Source: Phorcus lineatus (taxonomy: Eukaryota; Mollusca; Gastropoda; Trochida; Trochidae). Taken from it: 64,000 nucleotides of DNA. Below, piece after piece: positions 46,601-61,600 of this stretch (positions are counted from its first letter, which is position 1; each line of letters begins with the position of its first letter). The notes below the pieces were generated by a model. That model was not told the origin of the DNA. It worked only from the letters and a program-made list of their open reading frames with translations, and did not search any database. The position numbers were made by a program, and so were the translations under genes. The stretch lies in NCBI GenBank assembly GCA_921293015.1, contig OV121096.1:8055000-8118999 (forward strand), read 5' to 3'.

Positions 46601-49600
46601 TTATTATGTCTGACAAGAGAGAAGAATTGTTTAATTTTTGTTATATAATTACTTGAGGCTACATTCATTCACTTTTACTATATAATTATTGAAAGTTATC
46701 ATAAGAAATGTACCTAACCATGTCAACAGCAAAAGGATTCATGAGTTGGATTTAAATTGGTTTTATAACCAAATGAACTGAAAAAAATTGACACTCACCA
46801 ACACAAGGGTCTGGGTTACATTGAGTTGTCGCGCTATCGAATGCAGAACCGTCGCAGGACCTTCCATCGTTTTGTGGTGGCGGGTTGTCACAAGCCCGGT
46901 TTCGATTCTGTCTTGTTTCTGCTCCACCGCAACTGACGGGGCAAGGGTCCACGATCCATTCGTTCCAGTTGGACCAGAATCCATCAACTGGATAAGATGA
47001 TAATAGTTTAATATTCTCTCATTTAAAGACAAAAAATCAATTGTGATTTTATATTTATATATTAATTCTATATATGGTCAAGAATCAATCCATTACATGA
47101 CGATAATAATACAGTAATCTCTCATCCAAAGTGCATAACATCAATTGTGATTTTTTATTTACATATTATTAATATGTGGATCAGAATCCATCCGCTAGAT
47201 GAGACTATTATAGTTCAGTTTTCCCTTATCCAAAATGAGTAACAGTAAGATTGAGCATTGATTGTGATTTGATATCAACATATTCATTCAAGAGAAGAAT
47301 TGGATATATGTTATCAAATAAATGAAACCCTGTCCTATGTAAAGAGCTGACAAAGAATGTTAAAACTTAATATAAGTAAATTGATATTAATAGAGATAGA
47401 AAAAGAGAAGTCTACAGACAAAAGAAGATTCATCAAAAGCATTGTTCAATGAATGATTAAATTTGCTAATGATTTAAAAAATGATTAAATCTATTAAAAG
47501 GTATACTTTAAAACTGAATGTTTCATTATGAGAAATATGTGTACAGCTTTTAAACAAAATTTAAACGATTTGGAACTTGATGACGGGACAAGAGAGACCT
47601 GATAGTTGATGTGATATGTCACTTTTAGCAAAATAAATTGAAGATGTATATATTATCATAAACAGAGGTTATCTAACACAGATGTGTGGTGTAATATATC
47701 TGAAGTGAGTACTAAAATCCAGACTGAAAACGTGAAAGATTTTAAATGACCTTTACTTAAAATAACTTTTGGGCCTAGATGTGAATGTTCATGGTTTCTC
47801 TAATATAAATTGGGCGTCTAGATATCAAAACTCCTTGCTTTCTAAAGTTTAAATTTGGCAGTTAGATGTCAAATCGTCTTGTTTTCCTAAATATGAATTT
47901 GGCATCTAGTTGTCAAATCCTTGTTTTCACTCATATAAAGTCGTGTACCTGGACAAGAATCAGCTTCACATGGTTGTGTGTCACTATCCGAGTCTAAACC
48001 AGGGCAGGATCTCCCGGGGTTGGTTGGATCTGGAAAGAGACATGTCCGGCCTCTTGTGCGCCGACGAGATCCGGTTCCGCAAGTAACAGAACACGTACCG
48101 TCGGTCCATAGAGTCCACTGAGTCCATGCTCCATCCTCTGCAAATAAGACCAATTTTAAAAAGCACTGATAAGAATTTGGTTAATTCTCATGAAAGGGAT
48201 TTAAATACAATGAGTATATGTAATGATGCAGAAAACACTAACAATGCAACACGTAGTTGGTTTTGTGTCTGCTGTAAATAAGATTCCAAAATTACCTTTG
48301 ACTCATTGAGCGCCCCAGTGCCCTGTTTTCGATCACAAAACACGACTGTGTTTGTTTATCATATACTGAACTTATAACCATAAAGATGTTAATTTTCCGA
48401 AACAACCCGTACCTCCCGATAAAATTACACTATGGATTAAGTTTGACATAGTGGCTTCAACAATAAACTCCTTGTCCCTTAAGTATTATATGAAGTATAT
48501 GATGATATCAATTCAATACATCCCAATTGAAATATATGACATATAAATGATAAATACTTTGCCTGTTGATGCAAACTGACCAATAAAAACGGTACTAACG
48601 TGGACAAGTATCATCAATGCATATCTCCTGCAGCGTATCGAAATCGTTCCCTGGACAAGAACTTCCACCATTTATTGGTACCGGATTGTTGCATAAACGC
48701 TCCTTCCGTTTCGTAACAGATGCTCTTCCACAGGTAACTGGACATGGTGGGACGGTCCATTCGTTCCACGGAGACCAATTTCCATCAACTGAAACGCAAG
48801 ATAAATTAACATACAAAAGATGAAAAACACATGGCATAGATTTTCGAAGCTCCCTCGACCAAAAAATAGACGTTGGCCAAAGTTCATGTTACTTCAGACT
48901 ATCTTGGCAGTAATCAAATACAAGTCCACATTACAATTTCGACATTGAAATAAGACATGTAATAAAACCATTAGCGGCTGTTATCTGAGGAGAACCATTC
49001 TTACTAAAATCAGTCAAAGTCAAGGAATTTTCTTATTCAAAGTCTACATTGTATATTCAAACAGAACACAGTGCCAAACAATGGCTCGCTTGATGAGGTC
49101 GATGCTTGCAATGATATTCATGTTGGTTATGGGGGATCAACTGGAAACACAGATTTGGATGATGAATGAAAATCACTTGCAAGTGATCCAAATAGTATAC
49201 GACTATTAAACCCTGGTAGACGATTTGGCTACTTGACCAATCTCGACAATATGAGAAGCGACCACTTCGTGGCAATTATTTATTCGACATTTTATTCTAA
49301 AATATGTAATGCAAAAGATGTTCAAATTGAAATGATAGTTATCAAAGTGACTGCTTCACGCTATTTGTCTACTTACACATTGTCATTGTTGGTATCTTCT
49401 AATCCACAGGATATCATATTTATTAATCGATACATTTCGACATTAAATCTTCAGGGTGAATGAAAATAATGACATGAAATTACTCTCACAATGGACAAAG
49501 AGGACCAAATGTGAAGACTTTACGAGTACGATTAGTGATTAGATCAACACTTTTACATATAACCACAAACAAATTGAAAATTACTTCACATATAATTTTA

Positions 49601-52600
49601 AGAGATTTTTGAAACTAGCAGTAACTAATGCAACCGTTTTTATTTCAGCGTTAAAGACAGGCGAAAACAAAACTTAAACTGAGGGAACTGAAGCTGAAAA
49701 GTTTAGCCTGCTTTTCTAGTGTTCGAAAGTTTCACTTTTGTAATGCATGTTTACTGTTTTGTGAATAAATGCGAGCCCTATCCCCCTTCTTTTGAAGGTG
49801 ATTGAAAAAAAACCCCATAAAAAAGAAGTTTGAACAGGTTTTTCCAAAAAATTGAATTTCATACTTATGCAAAGATTCTGGTTGCAGGGCAAGCTCTCCG
49901 TCTCTGTATCAGTGCCTGGACAGTAAGCTCCACCATCTCTAGGTGCTGGACTGTTGCACTGCTTTGTTCTTGTCCTCACTAATGTTCCTCCTCCACAGGA
50001 ACGTGAGCATTCACCATTGACCCACGGGTTCCAATCGGACCATTGTCCATCGACTGTCAAACATCAAACATTCGGATATTCAGTATATCAATATGTACAA
50101 GTATATTTCCTTGGAGTCTGACACTGTCAGAGGATGTTGTGATACCCTAGAAACCTTAATAATACCATGCATTTATATTGATTGGCTCGTATTGCCCAGT
50201 ATTCAAACGGTATATCAAGGAGAATGTAAAATAGCTAATGCACACCGATTTTCGGACTCGAAGAATTAGTCTATATCTTTAACATCCTCTTTCCTGTGCA
50301 TTTTCACTGAAAAATATTTTAAAGAAACACTGATGTTTCTGCATAACATGTACGTTTATAGTCATCTGACTTTAGATAGTTACATATGAGTGTTTCAACA
50401 GATTTTATTTTTGAAATAGAGGCTTCATTAAAAATCATGAAAATACAACTGTACGTAAAATATCTTTTCATCGACACTCCTGCTCCGTAGAGGCTCACAC
50501 CGCACGCGTCACTTGAAACTATTTAGCTATAATGTGATATCATCTACCTTCACAAGGATCCGTATTGCATGCAAGTCGTTCCGTCTGCAAGCTATCACCA
50601 GGACATGATAGTCCACCATTTAGCGGTGCAGGTCTGTTGCAAACCCTCCTTCTATCTCGATCATAAGTACCTCCATTACAGGACGCTGTACATTCTGTTT
50701 CGCTCCATTGACTCCAGAAACCCCAGTTTCCATTGACTGAAGTGATATGTCAACAATCAAATATACAAGAAAAAAGTGAGCATGGCTCACATATTCCCGC
50801 AGCCCGTCTGATTTCTTCTCCCTCTTCCAAATTCAAATGTAAACATAGTCTATCATATAAAGTCCTATGTTTTGTGCCATAAAGATCGTGTGTCCCCATT
50901 GCAGCAACAGGGCCTCCTTTCACAAAGCCCTAAGGTGATCGTAAGTCCTTAAGGTAACCTTAGTGCAATGTTAAAGTATGGGAGTTAAGGTTAACCTTAG
51001 TTGAGGTTGCTTTGTGAAAGGAGACCCAGATCTGTAAATCGATCAAGAGCATCAAAAGGTGTTTCCAAAACCCAAATTTCATTCACCTAAGTGTGATACT
51101 GTCTGAAAAAACTTATCCCCATTGAAGCATCAGAACTGTATCGCTCCAAGTACAATTTCAGAAGCAAGGGTCATAACTCTGTTAAAAATAAAATTTCGGA
51201 AATGGCTTTCGAACTCGATCAAGAATATCATCAGGTGTATCCAAACCCAAAATTTCACTCCTCTGGGTGTAATACTTTCTGAGAAAATCTGTCCCCATTG
51301 TACACCATATAACTAGGTCCAAAAAATGACGTTTTCATGGAAACGACATAAACTGAATTCTTGAAATTCAAAAGTGGTCCAAAATGTAGACAAGGTTATG
51401 GTTAACAAGTGTTCAAAGCTTGTTTGAAATAGACCCAACGGTTTTTGAGTAGACTGACCTGGCGGAGAGACGGAATGACGGAATGACCGCTATATGCCCC
51501 CGCTACGAAGTAACCCCCGTATAATTACAATTCTTGACAACTTCAAGAACTTAGATTGAGGTAAAGGATTAAGCAATCCTGCACAGGAGATAGAATCATT
51601 ACACGACGCGGAACAGGTGCTCTCGCTAAATTCATTCCAGAAACCCCAGTAACCGTTAACTGAAATGATATTTCAAGCATCAGATACATGCCATTTCCAT
51701 ATTATCTGTTACAGATTGACTAAAGAACATTCAGTAACGGATAAAAGTCTAAAAAAGTCATAAACCTTAGATACCCAAGTTTCCGCGAAGTACAATGACA
51801 CGATAAGCACCAAAATACACTGTTCTGATAGTATTCCTTACATATTTCTTTTAAGGGTAGAAGGTATATGATAAAGTCTTCACGTTGAAGGTTAATCTAT
51901 AATCTCATTAAGTAAATACTAACGAAACATCAAGCATCAACTATTTAACAATGTTCTATGACATTTTCAGTAATATAACAATAAAATCCTAAGTTTGGGC
52001 AAATTCCATTTCTAGGTTAATGAGTCAAGATATTTTCTTTGATGTTTCTAATAAACCTTTAAAGCAATATGTCCGGTGCTACGTTTTGAGTAGTTTTTGA
52101 CCCAAAAGGCACAAATTATCTAAAAAGTTCGAATACTGATAACTCACATTTTAGCCTTTAACTGTGAGAATACGGACAGAATTTGAAGTATATTTAAGTA
52201 AACTATATATCTCCTTTTCGTAAGTTAACAGTTACTGTAATTATATCATAAACAGTTAAACACTAATTTAAAGGTGTTTTATAGAAAAACTACGATTAAT
52301 AATTTTTAAAAGATTACAGTGGCATTGAGGAGTGAGGTATGATGTGTATTGAATCTTGTAAAACATTACTATCATTGTTGAAAAGCTAGTACTAAAAATA
52401 TAGAAGAGCCTGGAGAGCTTTTAAATAACAGCAAATAGTTCACGTTTGTTTGCATCTTTCGTGCATTCAATTACTCCTCCGTCTCCCTCTCTCTCCTAAA
52501 TCATTTGTTTTGAGTCAATTTTAAACGAGTATGATGTGAAACAACCAATTCTCATTTCAATGATGTGTTGACAAATAAAGAAATCCAATTACCTATGCAA

Positions 52601-55600
52601 GGATTCTGGTTGCATGGTTGACTCTCCGTCTCTGTATCAGAGCCTGGACAGAAGGCTCCTCCATCTCTAGGTGATGGATTGTTGCACAGCTTTGTTCTTG
52701 TCCTCACAAATGTTCCTCCTCCACAGGTGCGTGAGCATGTACCGTTTGTCCACTGGTTCCAAGTGGACCACTCTCCATCGACTGCCAAACATTAAGCATC
52801 CAGATATTCAATATCTTCCCTATATGAACATTATCTGGAGCACATTCTTAACATTTTTGATCGAAAGCTTAAACAATCCAAGATTCAATATTAGCATAAT
52901 CAGCCCTATCTGTATGTATGTATGTATGTATGTATGTATGTATGTATGTATGTATATATGTATGTATGTATGTATTTATGTATGTATGTATATATATATA
53001 AATCGATAAAGGACATGGTGATTATAGCAAAACTTTTGATTGCGTAAATATCTTCCCCGGGTCGAGTCAACAAAACAGTAGGGAAAACTATAAATTTGAT
53101 GCAAAGGGGTAGTCACACCTCATTAGCGTGACGATAAAGGTTATCGCTTTATCGACACTGTATCAAGCTAGAGCGTTTATTTGACGGAGAAAGCAGAGTA
53201 TCTCGCTCTTAATCATTTAACAAACACCTTGCTTCCAAAATTTGTAACAACTCACCAGGACAATTTTCAGGGTTGCATCTGAAAGTCAAAGTTTCCAGTT
53301 CGGTTCCAGGACAGGGTGCCCCTCCGTTCTGAGCAGGTGGATTGTTACATCTTCGTCTTCTTTGTCTGGTCACCTGAGGTCCTTCACAGGTCGCAGGACA
53401 CGTGGGGTTGCTCCATTCGTTCCAGTTCGACCACACTCCGTCAACTGAAAATATTTTTTTTACCAAAGTTGAAAAGTCCATCGATGCGTTCAACATATAT
53501 TTACAAGTAAAAAAATTCATATAGCATGAACTAATTGATTGCACAATCATCTTTTCTTCGTCTTACGTGTTGCAAGATAAATGCTAAACGATTACATTCG
53601 GAAAAAAACTTTCATGGACATATGTCACTTTGTAAACACACATGATTGTATAATTTTAGAGCTAGGTTAAACACACATTGAACTATTTATGACAAAAGAT
53701 GAGTTCATTCATATTCGATAAGAATGTTGTTAATGGCTGTTTTATCGAAAACTACGCAAAATTGTCGTTAATATCATTAAAGTTACATTGAAAAACATTT
53801 TGCAACTGGTAGTCTCTTTAAACATGATTCAGTCAGATATAAGGTTTATCCTTGAATAATAAATCATCATGTATATATTTATATGAATTATGTACCACTG
53901 CAAAGACCCGCGTTGCAGCTCAGCAGGTTGACCTCGGTATCAGGGCCAGGGCAGGAATAACCTCCGTCTTGTGGTGGTGGTTGAGAGCACACTCTTGTCC
54001 GGTTCTGGTGTCGAACTCCGTCCCCACACGTGACAGAACAGGGTTCAGTAGACCATTGAGACCAGTTAGTCCATGAGCCGTTTACTGAAATTCGCATTAG
54101 TTAAATCATCCATCGTTATATACAGAATGGTAAAAGTTAAATTTGTATCTAGATACGTCAACTACTCGTTTGAAACTCGACAGACATTCAGCACAGTAAA
54201 GCTGCAACTATAGAATGACAATCATTTCGTTGTAAAGAAAAATAGTAGCCTATTCGATGAAAGTGTTGTTTAGAAATGCTACAAGTGCTGTTTGTCTTTT
54301 TGATAATTCATAGTGTTAAAAAAGTCTATATTAAAGAACTGTGTTGATTAAATACCTGAAGTTACCAAAACCTCACTATGTCGCATCGAATATTATATAT
54401 AATAGTCAATCAGAATGACCATCAAAGAAAAAATATTTTTTTACAGAATATCATTCAATAGATAATGCCATTAAAGGGGAATTGCGTATAATAAAGAATG
54501 GCATTTATCAAAGTTGATACACTGTTGAGTCTCAAAACAGTATATTGAAATTAGTTTCTATCTAATGTTGATAAAACGATTCAAATTTCAGTTATCTGAT
54601 TTTGTTCCTATGGTTTAAAGAAATGTGTTTATTATATTTTCGATGGTGAAATATGCCGTTTATCGGTGAAAATAAAACCCGTATTTTCATTAAGTGAAAT
54701 AATGCAACAATCATATGACGTTGTCTGTGACGTCATGAACCAATTGAATGACGTCATGCAACGTCCGCGCTAGCGAAGCGATTTAGCTACTCCTTTCATA
54801 TAGTTAACGTCATTTACGAGGATTTTGGAAACAAAATAAAAAGAACATTTGACATTTCTGGTCGAATACCGTGTATTAGTCATATCGTGAAGTAGAAAAT
54901 CATATATTTACACTCGAGATATACATGGTATTCGACAAGAAATGTCAAATATCCTCTATATATTTCATCCTAATAATTATCAATGTTCTTCTGGAGGAAG
55001 GTAAAGGTTAACAAACAGGCAATTTTAAGAAGAGCTCGAATGACATAAAGATTACATGACCGTTGTCCCAATCAATGACAAATAGGATTGGTATGACATA
55101 TGTGTGGAAGTAATTATTTTTAACAAAATATCAGCTACCTTTACAAGGATCCGTGTTGCATGGAAGAATTCCCGTCTGTAGGGCTTCACCAGAACAGAAT
55201 AGCCCACCATTTTCTTGTGGAGGGCTGTCACATGCCCTACTTCTCCGTCTATTAAGAGTGCCCCCACCACATGTCCTTGAACATTCGTTTTCACTCCATT
55301 GACTCCAGAAACCCCAGTTTCCGTTGACTGAAACAGCATGTCACAAGTATCTTTAATATGATATGAAATGGACATCATATGATGCATGATAAAGCAAAGT
55401 AATGTAAAATATCATTGATTTTATAAAAAAAATTATTGTCAAATTAAATCGCGTTATTTCTTTGAACAAGAATAGATATTCTATCATCACACTGAAGTAA
55501 AAGTGCTTCAAATCAATCAATACACCCCTGGGTTCAAATACTCATTTAAATGAAGTGTCTTGCCACAACACGGTAAAAGGCCCAAGTGAAAAATGTTCGG

Positions 55601-58600
55601 AATTTAACCAGTATCCGAACACAAACTTTTGTATGATAGGCCAACACCCTAGCCACTACGCTACTGTTCTCCTATTTTCAAAATTATTTCTAATTCGAAT
55701 AATACAAAAGACCACTCGTGATATTCCAGTCAAACCTAATGTTCAGATTGTAGTGCTGATTGATCTTTTATATGATCAGGCCTGGCCAGTTTTTAGAAAA
55801 TACCTATTTATATACTGCTTATGTATATAAATAGAGAATCTCACCCTCGTGTCTTCTGATATCAAATATATTAACACGAGTTGATAAAAGTTACAAATAT
55901 TCGAGACTTGTCGAGGATATTTTACTTTTATCAACAAGTGTTGATATATTTGATTCAGAAGACACGAGGGTGAAATTCTATTTATCATCCAAAATCATTT
56001 TTCATTACATTTGATTGACAAATGAACATTACTGAACACCCTGTTGTCCTAAGACTCCAAGTGCGGTGATGTCATAGCATTGTGACGTCGTAGTGTTATG
56101 ACGTCATAGCATTGTGATGTCATTACTTGATGATGTAAAACAACTGTGATGTCATATACTTGACTTCAGAGGGGCATTGTTCAAAATCTACTGCCAAAAA
56201 GATATCTCTAGGAGATATCGCTTGATCTTCCACAAGCGATATCTCCTGTGGAACAGAGATTTGGATGATAAAGCTATGTCTCAGTCTCCTTCTCTTCCAT
56301 AAAGCATTTGATGTTACAAATTTATAACTAGTATTTTGTTAAACACTTCCTTAAAAAAGACAGTAACCTATGCAAGGAATCTGGTTGCAGTCCGAGCTCT
56401 CCGTCTCTGTATCAGGGCCGGGACAGAAAGCTCCGTTATTTCTGGGTTCTGGATTGTTGCACTGCTTTGTTCTTGTCCTCACTAATGTTCCTCCTCCACA
56501 GGTGAGTGAACAAGTACCCGTAGTCCACTGGCTCCAGAAGGACCACGCTCCGTCGACTGAAAAATATCAAACAAGAGGCACAATATTTAACACAATTTGA
56601 ACATACCGTAGTAAATAGCCGTTTACATCTTAATCAGGTTGGTTTTATTCATAATGTCATTGAGCAGATTTGGATAACCACTACTGTTAAAATTGGATAT
56701 CTGAAATTGACGTCATTGTTCTACACCACTCCAAAGTGGCAGTGCAACGATGACAAGGATATTTTGTGTATGAAATTCTCTACAATTCACAAAGCAAACA
56801 ATCACTACCACGCAGTGGCAAATAAAATGAGCTTTTCTTCATCCACACTTGCATTCTTATGATCATATTTATGTAAATAAGATTAGGTATTCATTGTAAT
56901 TTAATTATTTTACGTACTTAGTTTTCTGAAAATATCTCATTAATTTTAATTTCATTCAAACACATCAGTATAGACATTTAACATGCTTGGCAATCTGAAA
57001 ATAAATCTTCTTTCGTTTGCACAAAAAAATTCAAATTCTACTTTTGAGAAATGTGAAACAACAAAGTACCGAGACACATTTGATCCTACTACAAGTACGT
57101 TACACACAAACGAGCTCACCTGGACAATTTTCAGGGTTGCATCTGAAAGTCAAAGTTTCCCGTGCGGTTCCAGGACACGGGTCTCCTCCGTTCTGAGCAG
57201 GTGGGTTGTTACATCTTCGTCTTCTTTCTCTCGTCACCGGAGGTCCTTCACAGGTCACAGGACAGTCGGGGTTACTCCATTCATTCCAGTTTGACCAAAC
57301 TCCGTCAACTGATAACGTATATGGAAAACCATTGTAGATAAGTAAAAATGATTATGCCATAGAGGATGTTTATCAAAGGGCGGATCTCTTATGATAGCTC
57401 AAGGTGCAACATTACTTATCATCTGGATGATTAACCTGTAACCTTCAGGACTTTTTTGATATTTAAGGAACTAAGTCACTAACAATGTCGTTGGTACTGG
57501 GAAAAGATTTCCATTAAGAACCACACAGTACAATGTCTTATCTAACATAAAACACCGACTTATATGACTCTCGGTTAGTCTTATTTTCTTGCTTTGACTG
57601 GATGTAATTGATTTCTGCTGCGAATATTAGTTAAATGGCAATGAGCAATATTTTTAAATCAGAACTATAACTTTCAAAGTGTCCACAATTTATATGTGCT
57701 GTCCTCGAACAAAACAATAATAAAAATACAAACCCCGACAAGGGCCAAGGTTACAGGATTGCTGTTCTGTCTCGGTGTCAGAGCCTTGGCAGGAGGCACC
57801 TCCGTTTTCTGGGGCAGGGCTGTCACAAAATTTCATTTTTGTCCGTATAAGAGTTCCATCTCCACAGGTCGCAGAGCAGTCACCATTTGTCCATTCGTTC
57901 CATCGAGACCATTGTCCATCAACTTTAAGAAATTGTAAGATAACCTCAAATGGGGGTCTCACAATGACCTCACGGTAAAAGTTCTACTGGAGGAGAAGCG
58001 GTTATGACACTCCTCTAAAATCTTCGTAACAGAAAGTTTTCACACGTCGGTTTTTAAATTCATCTAACGCTATTCCACTAACTAAGTCACAATTTAGTTA
58101 TCTATTAAGAACATTCTTCTAATTTTTTTGGGAATATTTGCTGAATTTAAGTTCCCTGCCCAACACATTTCTTGAATACTTTTATTATGTATGAGAAATA
58201 CGACTCTTAATATTCAATAAATTTAGAACTCTTTTTGGTGCGGTGCGCCCTCCCCTCCCCCCTCCAATAGCTCTTTCTTTATCAAAAGCATTCTTTGATT
58301 TTAAAAATGACCAGTTTAAGAAACTCATGCACCTTTTCAATAATAACATAATTTTAGTTCCTACTGCTGAGATTAGAATCGTAGTGGTCAATTTTTGGAG
58401 AAAAACCGTAAATTTTCATTGAAGAAAATGTGATTATCATTGTTGAATCCCCCATTTACATGCTGAAGTTAATCATATATACTCAACAAAATAAATTAAG
58501 GACCACCCTGAGTTGCGCTATTGTCATGCTATATAGTTCATATAACGATCCATATAATGCATGACTATCGACTTTGAAGTTCTCTCATCAACATTTTAAC

Positions 58601-61600
58601 TAATAGATGTCATGGTTAGAAGTACTTATGATAAGTTCAAACCTAAATGTCAACCCTAAACATGTGAGATAGTGAAGTCTTCCAGGAGGTTGTCAATAAG
58701 TGATCCAAATATGACAATGTAGCCACGCAACGAAATAAATGAAATGAACCTTTCAAAATAAATCACCTACCACCATTCTTACTTAAAAGGGGAAGGTCAA
58801 CGTTTGAAAGATTATTTCAAAAGTTCGCAAATAAAAATTAGTGTGTGACAATATTCTTTTTATTTTCAGATGGTCAAAACATCTCATTACTCTATCCAAT
58901 CATCCGAAGTCACCGAAAAATCGCTGGTGGCCATTTTAGTGTGAACACCTCATAATTTTTAAACGTAGGGGAATGGATTCGCATAGCCGATCATGATTTG
59001 ATTTTAAACTGCTATTTTGATTAAAACCCAGTGTCTTGCACTTTGAAACATCTATTCTCGTTATACTTATTTTCGTGGATCAATTACGGATCTAAACGAA
59101 ACGTGTTTATGTAGTTGTCCCTTTAAGGGTAGTTAGAAATACATATATAATGTTTATAGAAGCAACAAATTACACGTATATGTGTGATGTACTAATCTAT
59201 AGAATAAAGCTGTTGTCACCTAACGTTAATAGAATAAGTTAACAAAGTCAGGCGTTTACAATTTAAGTTTTCAATACAGAATTCGTTGGCATAGATCCGG
59301 AAGTGGTTTGAATTTTGAAAGATTTGCAAACCAAAACTACCTATTTTCATTTTAATGAACGGTTAGACTTAGAGTTAACCAGGACGAACATAATCAACCA
59401 AGTTGACATTTCTCACTACCGATCTGTGCTATATCATTTGTTGAATTATAATTATTTTGTTTTGGATATCTATGAAAATTAATAATTCAAGAACAAAGTC
59501 ACAATACCAATCATGAGGATTTGTAATGTTAATGAGCTTTAAAGATTCTCCTACTTTCCCATAGAGACGCTGCCTTATGGATACTGCTATGTATCAATCT
59601 TCACAATAAATATACAACAAAATATAAGCTACCTTTACAAGGATCTGTGTTGCAAGGAAGACGCCCAGTGTCAAGTGCTTGACCGAAACAGGATGCCCCA
59701 CCATTTTCTGGTGCAGGACTGTCACATGCCCTCCTCCTCTCTCGATCATAAGTACCCCCATTACAGGACGCTGTACAGTTTGTTGTATCACTCCACTCAC
59801 TCCAGTAGCCCCAGTTTCCGTTAACTGAAAGAAATTTGTAAATATCTTGAATTAGGTAAAATTGTATAATATAATATTATTTTCTTCATTAAAACTTAAG
59901 TATCAGAATTATGAAAAAAGAGGACCCTTGAAATATTCCAGTGATTCCAGTTCAAGTAATATTGAGTATTAAACATATCTCTTAATGTTGTGTTGATTGA
60001 ACTTCAAAATGTCCAGCCACAAATACAAATCAAATTGAAAAACAACCTTTAATGATACCGTAATATATCATCTTGAAATTTATTTACTGCTTTATAATGC
60101 TGCACTGTCGAAGAAGGGTACTTAAACATATTTAAGAAGGATATATTCAGTAATAGTTCCAGGAATTGCATCAAGCGTTAAGGGTTCAGTATTTCCTATG
60201 TTCAAACCATTGATTCCATCCATAAACCTCGGTACAAACAATTAATATATACAGCTGTGTTGAATATAGTAAGCAAAAGACAGCAACCTATGCAAGGATT
60301 CACGTTGCAGTCCAAGCTCTCCGTCTCTGTGCCAGGGCCTGGACAGTATGCTCCACCATCTCTTGGTGCTGGACTGTTGCACTGCTTTGTTCTTGTCCTC
60401 ACTAATGTTCCTCCTCCACAGGTGCGTGAGCATTCACCATTATTCCACGGGTTCCAAGGGGACCACTCTCCGTCGACTGAAATTTGGTCGTACAGTATTG
60501 TGAGATTGATGCAAATGATACATTATAATAAATTGTAATTGCCAAATCTTTATCACCAGAAAACCACTCGTTCCATAGGCTCAAAACCAAATCGACAGGC
60601 CAAAGAATAAAGATTAAATTTGACGTCACAACGAAAAAACTCCAATAGTTAGAGAACTTTATAACGAATTTGTAACCAATGTAAGATTCAGATAAAGTAA
60701 GTCTTACACATTAACAAATTCTTTAAGGCAGTCTAGCATGTTTTTTTCTGGAAATAAATTGAAATCACGTAAGTAGCCATTATTGTACAATTACAAAACG
60801 CATAAATTATGTTTGATACACGAGGTTAAAATATGAACATATTTCCTTAGATGCGTGAATATAATCTTTTCTAAACTTTATTGTTTCCCAAAGGCTTTCT
60901 CTATGACTAAATAAATGTGGATTTTTATGTTATTTGAGCGAGAGAGATTGCTATACTTTCACTTGGGTCCGCCCAATACGTCACGAACAATGGTTTTCTG
61001 ACATCTCAAACGACAAAATACTTAACATGAGCAAATACAATCGCTAGGTAGAAACTATACGTTCACATGTGTATATACTGAAATATGTCACAATCTATGT
61101 TTCACCTTTTGTATTAAATAAAATATTTTTTACCAATCACGAGGAATTTTAATGTCTCCATTTGAGCTTGAAAAGATACTCTAACTCTCCCATATAGATA
61201 TTGCCATATGGATACTGCTATGTATCAATCTTCACATGTCGGATATATAACAAAATATTAGCTACCTTTACAAGGATCAGTGTTGCAAAGAAGACGCCCA
61301 GTGTCAAGTGCTTGACCGGGACAGGATGCCCCACCATTTTGTGGTGCAGGACTGTCACATACCCTCCTTCTCTCTCGACCATAAGAACCCCCATTACAGG
61401 ACGCTGTACAGGGGGAAGTAGCACTCCACTCATTCCAGAATCCCCAGTTCCCGTTAACTGAAATTATATGTCAACAATCGAATATATGACAGTTCTTGAC
61501 AACATTGAAGAGAGTAACATTGAGGTAAAGGATCAAGCATTCCTGTTCAGGACGCTGACGCCAACCCTAGTATCGTTAACAAGAAGAAATATAAGAGTAC

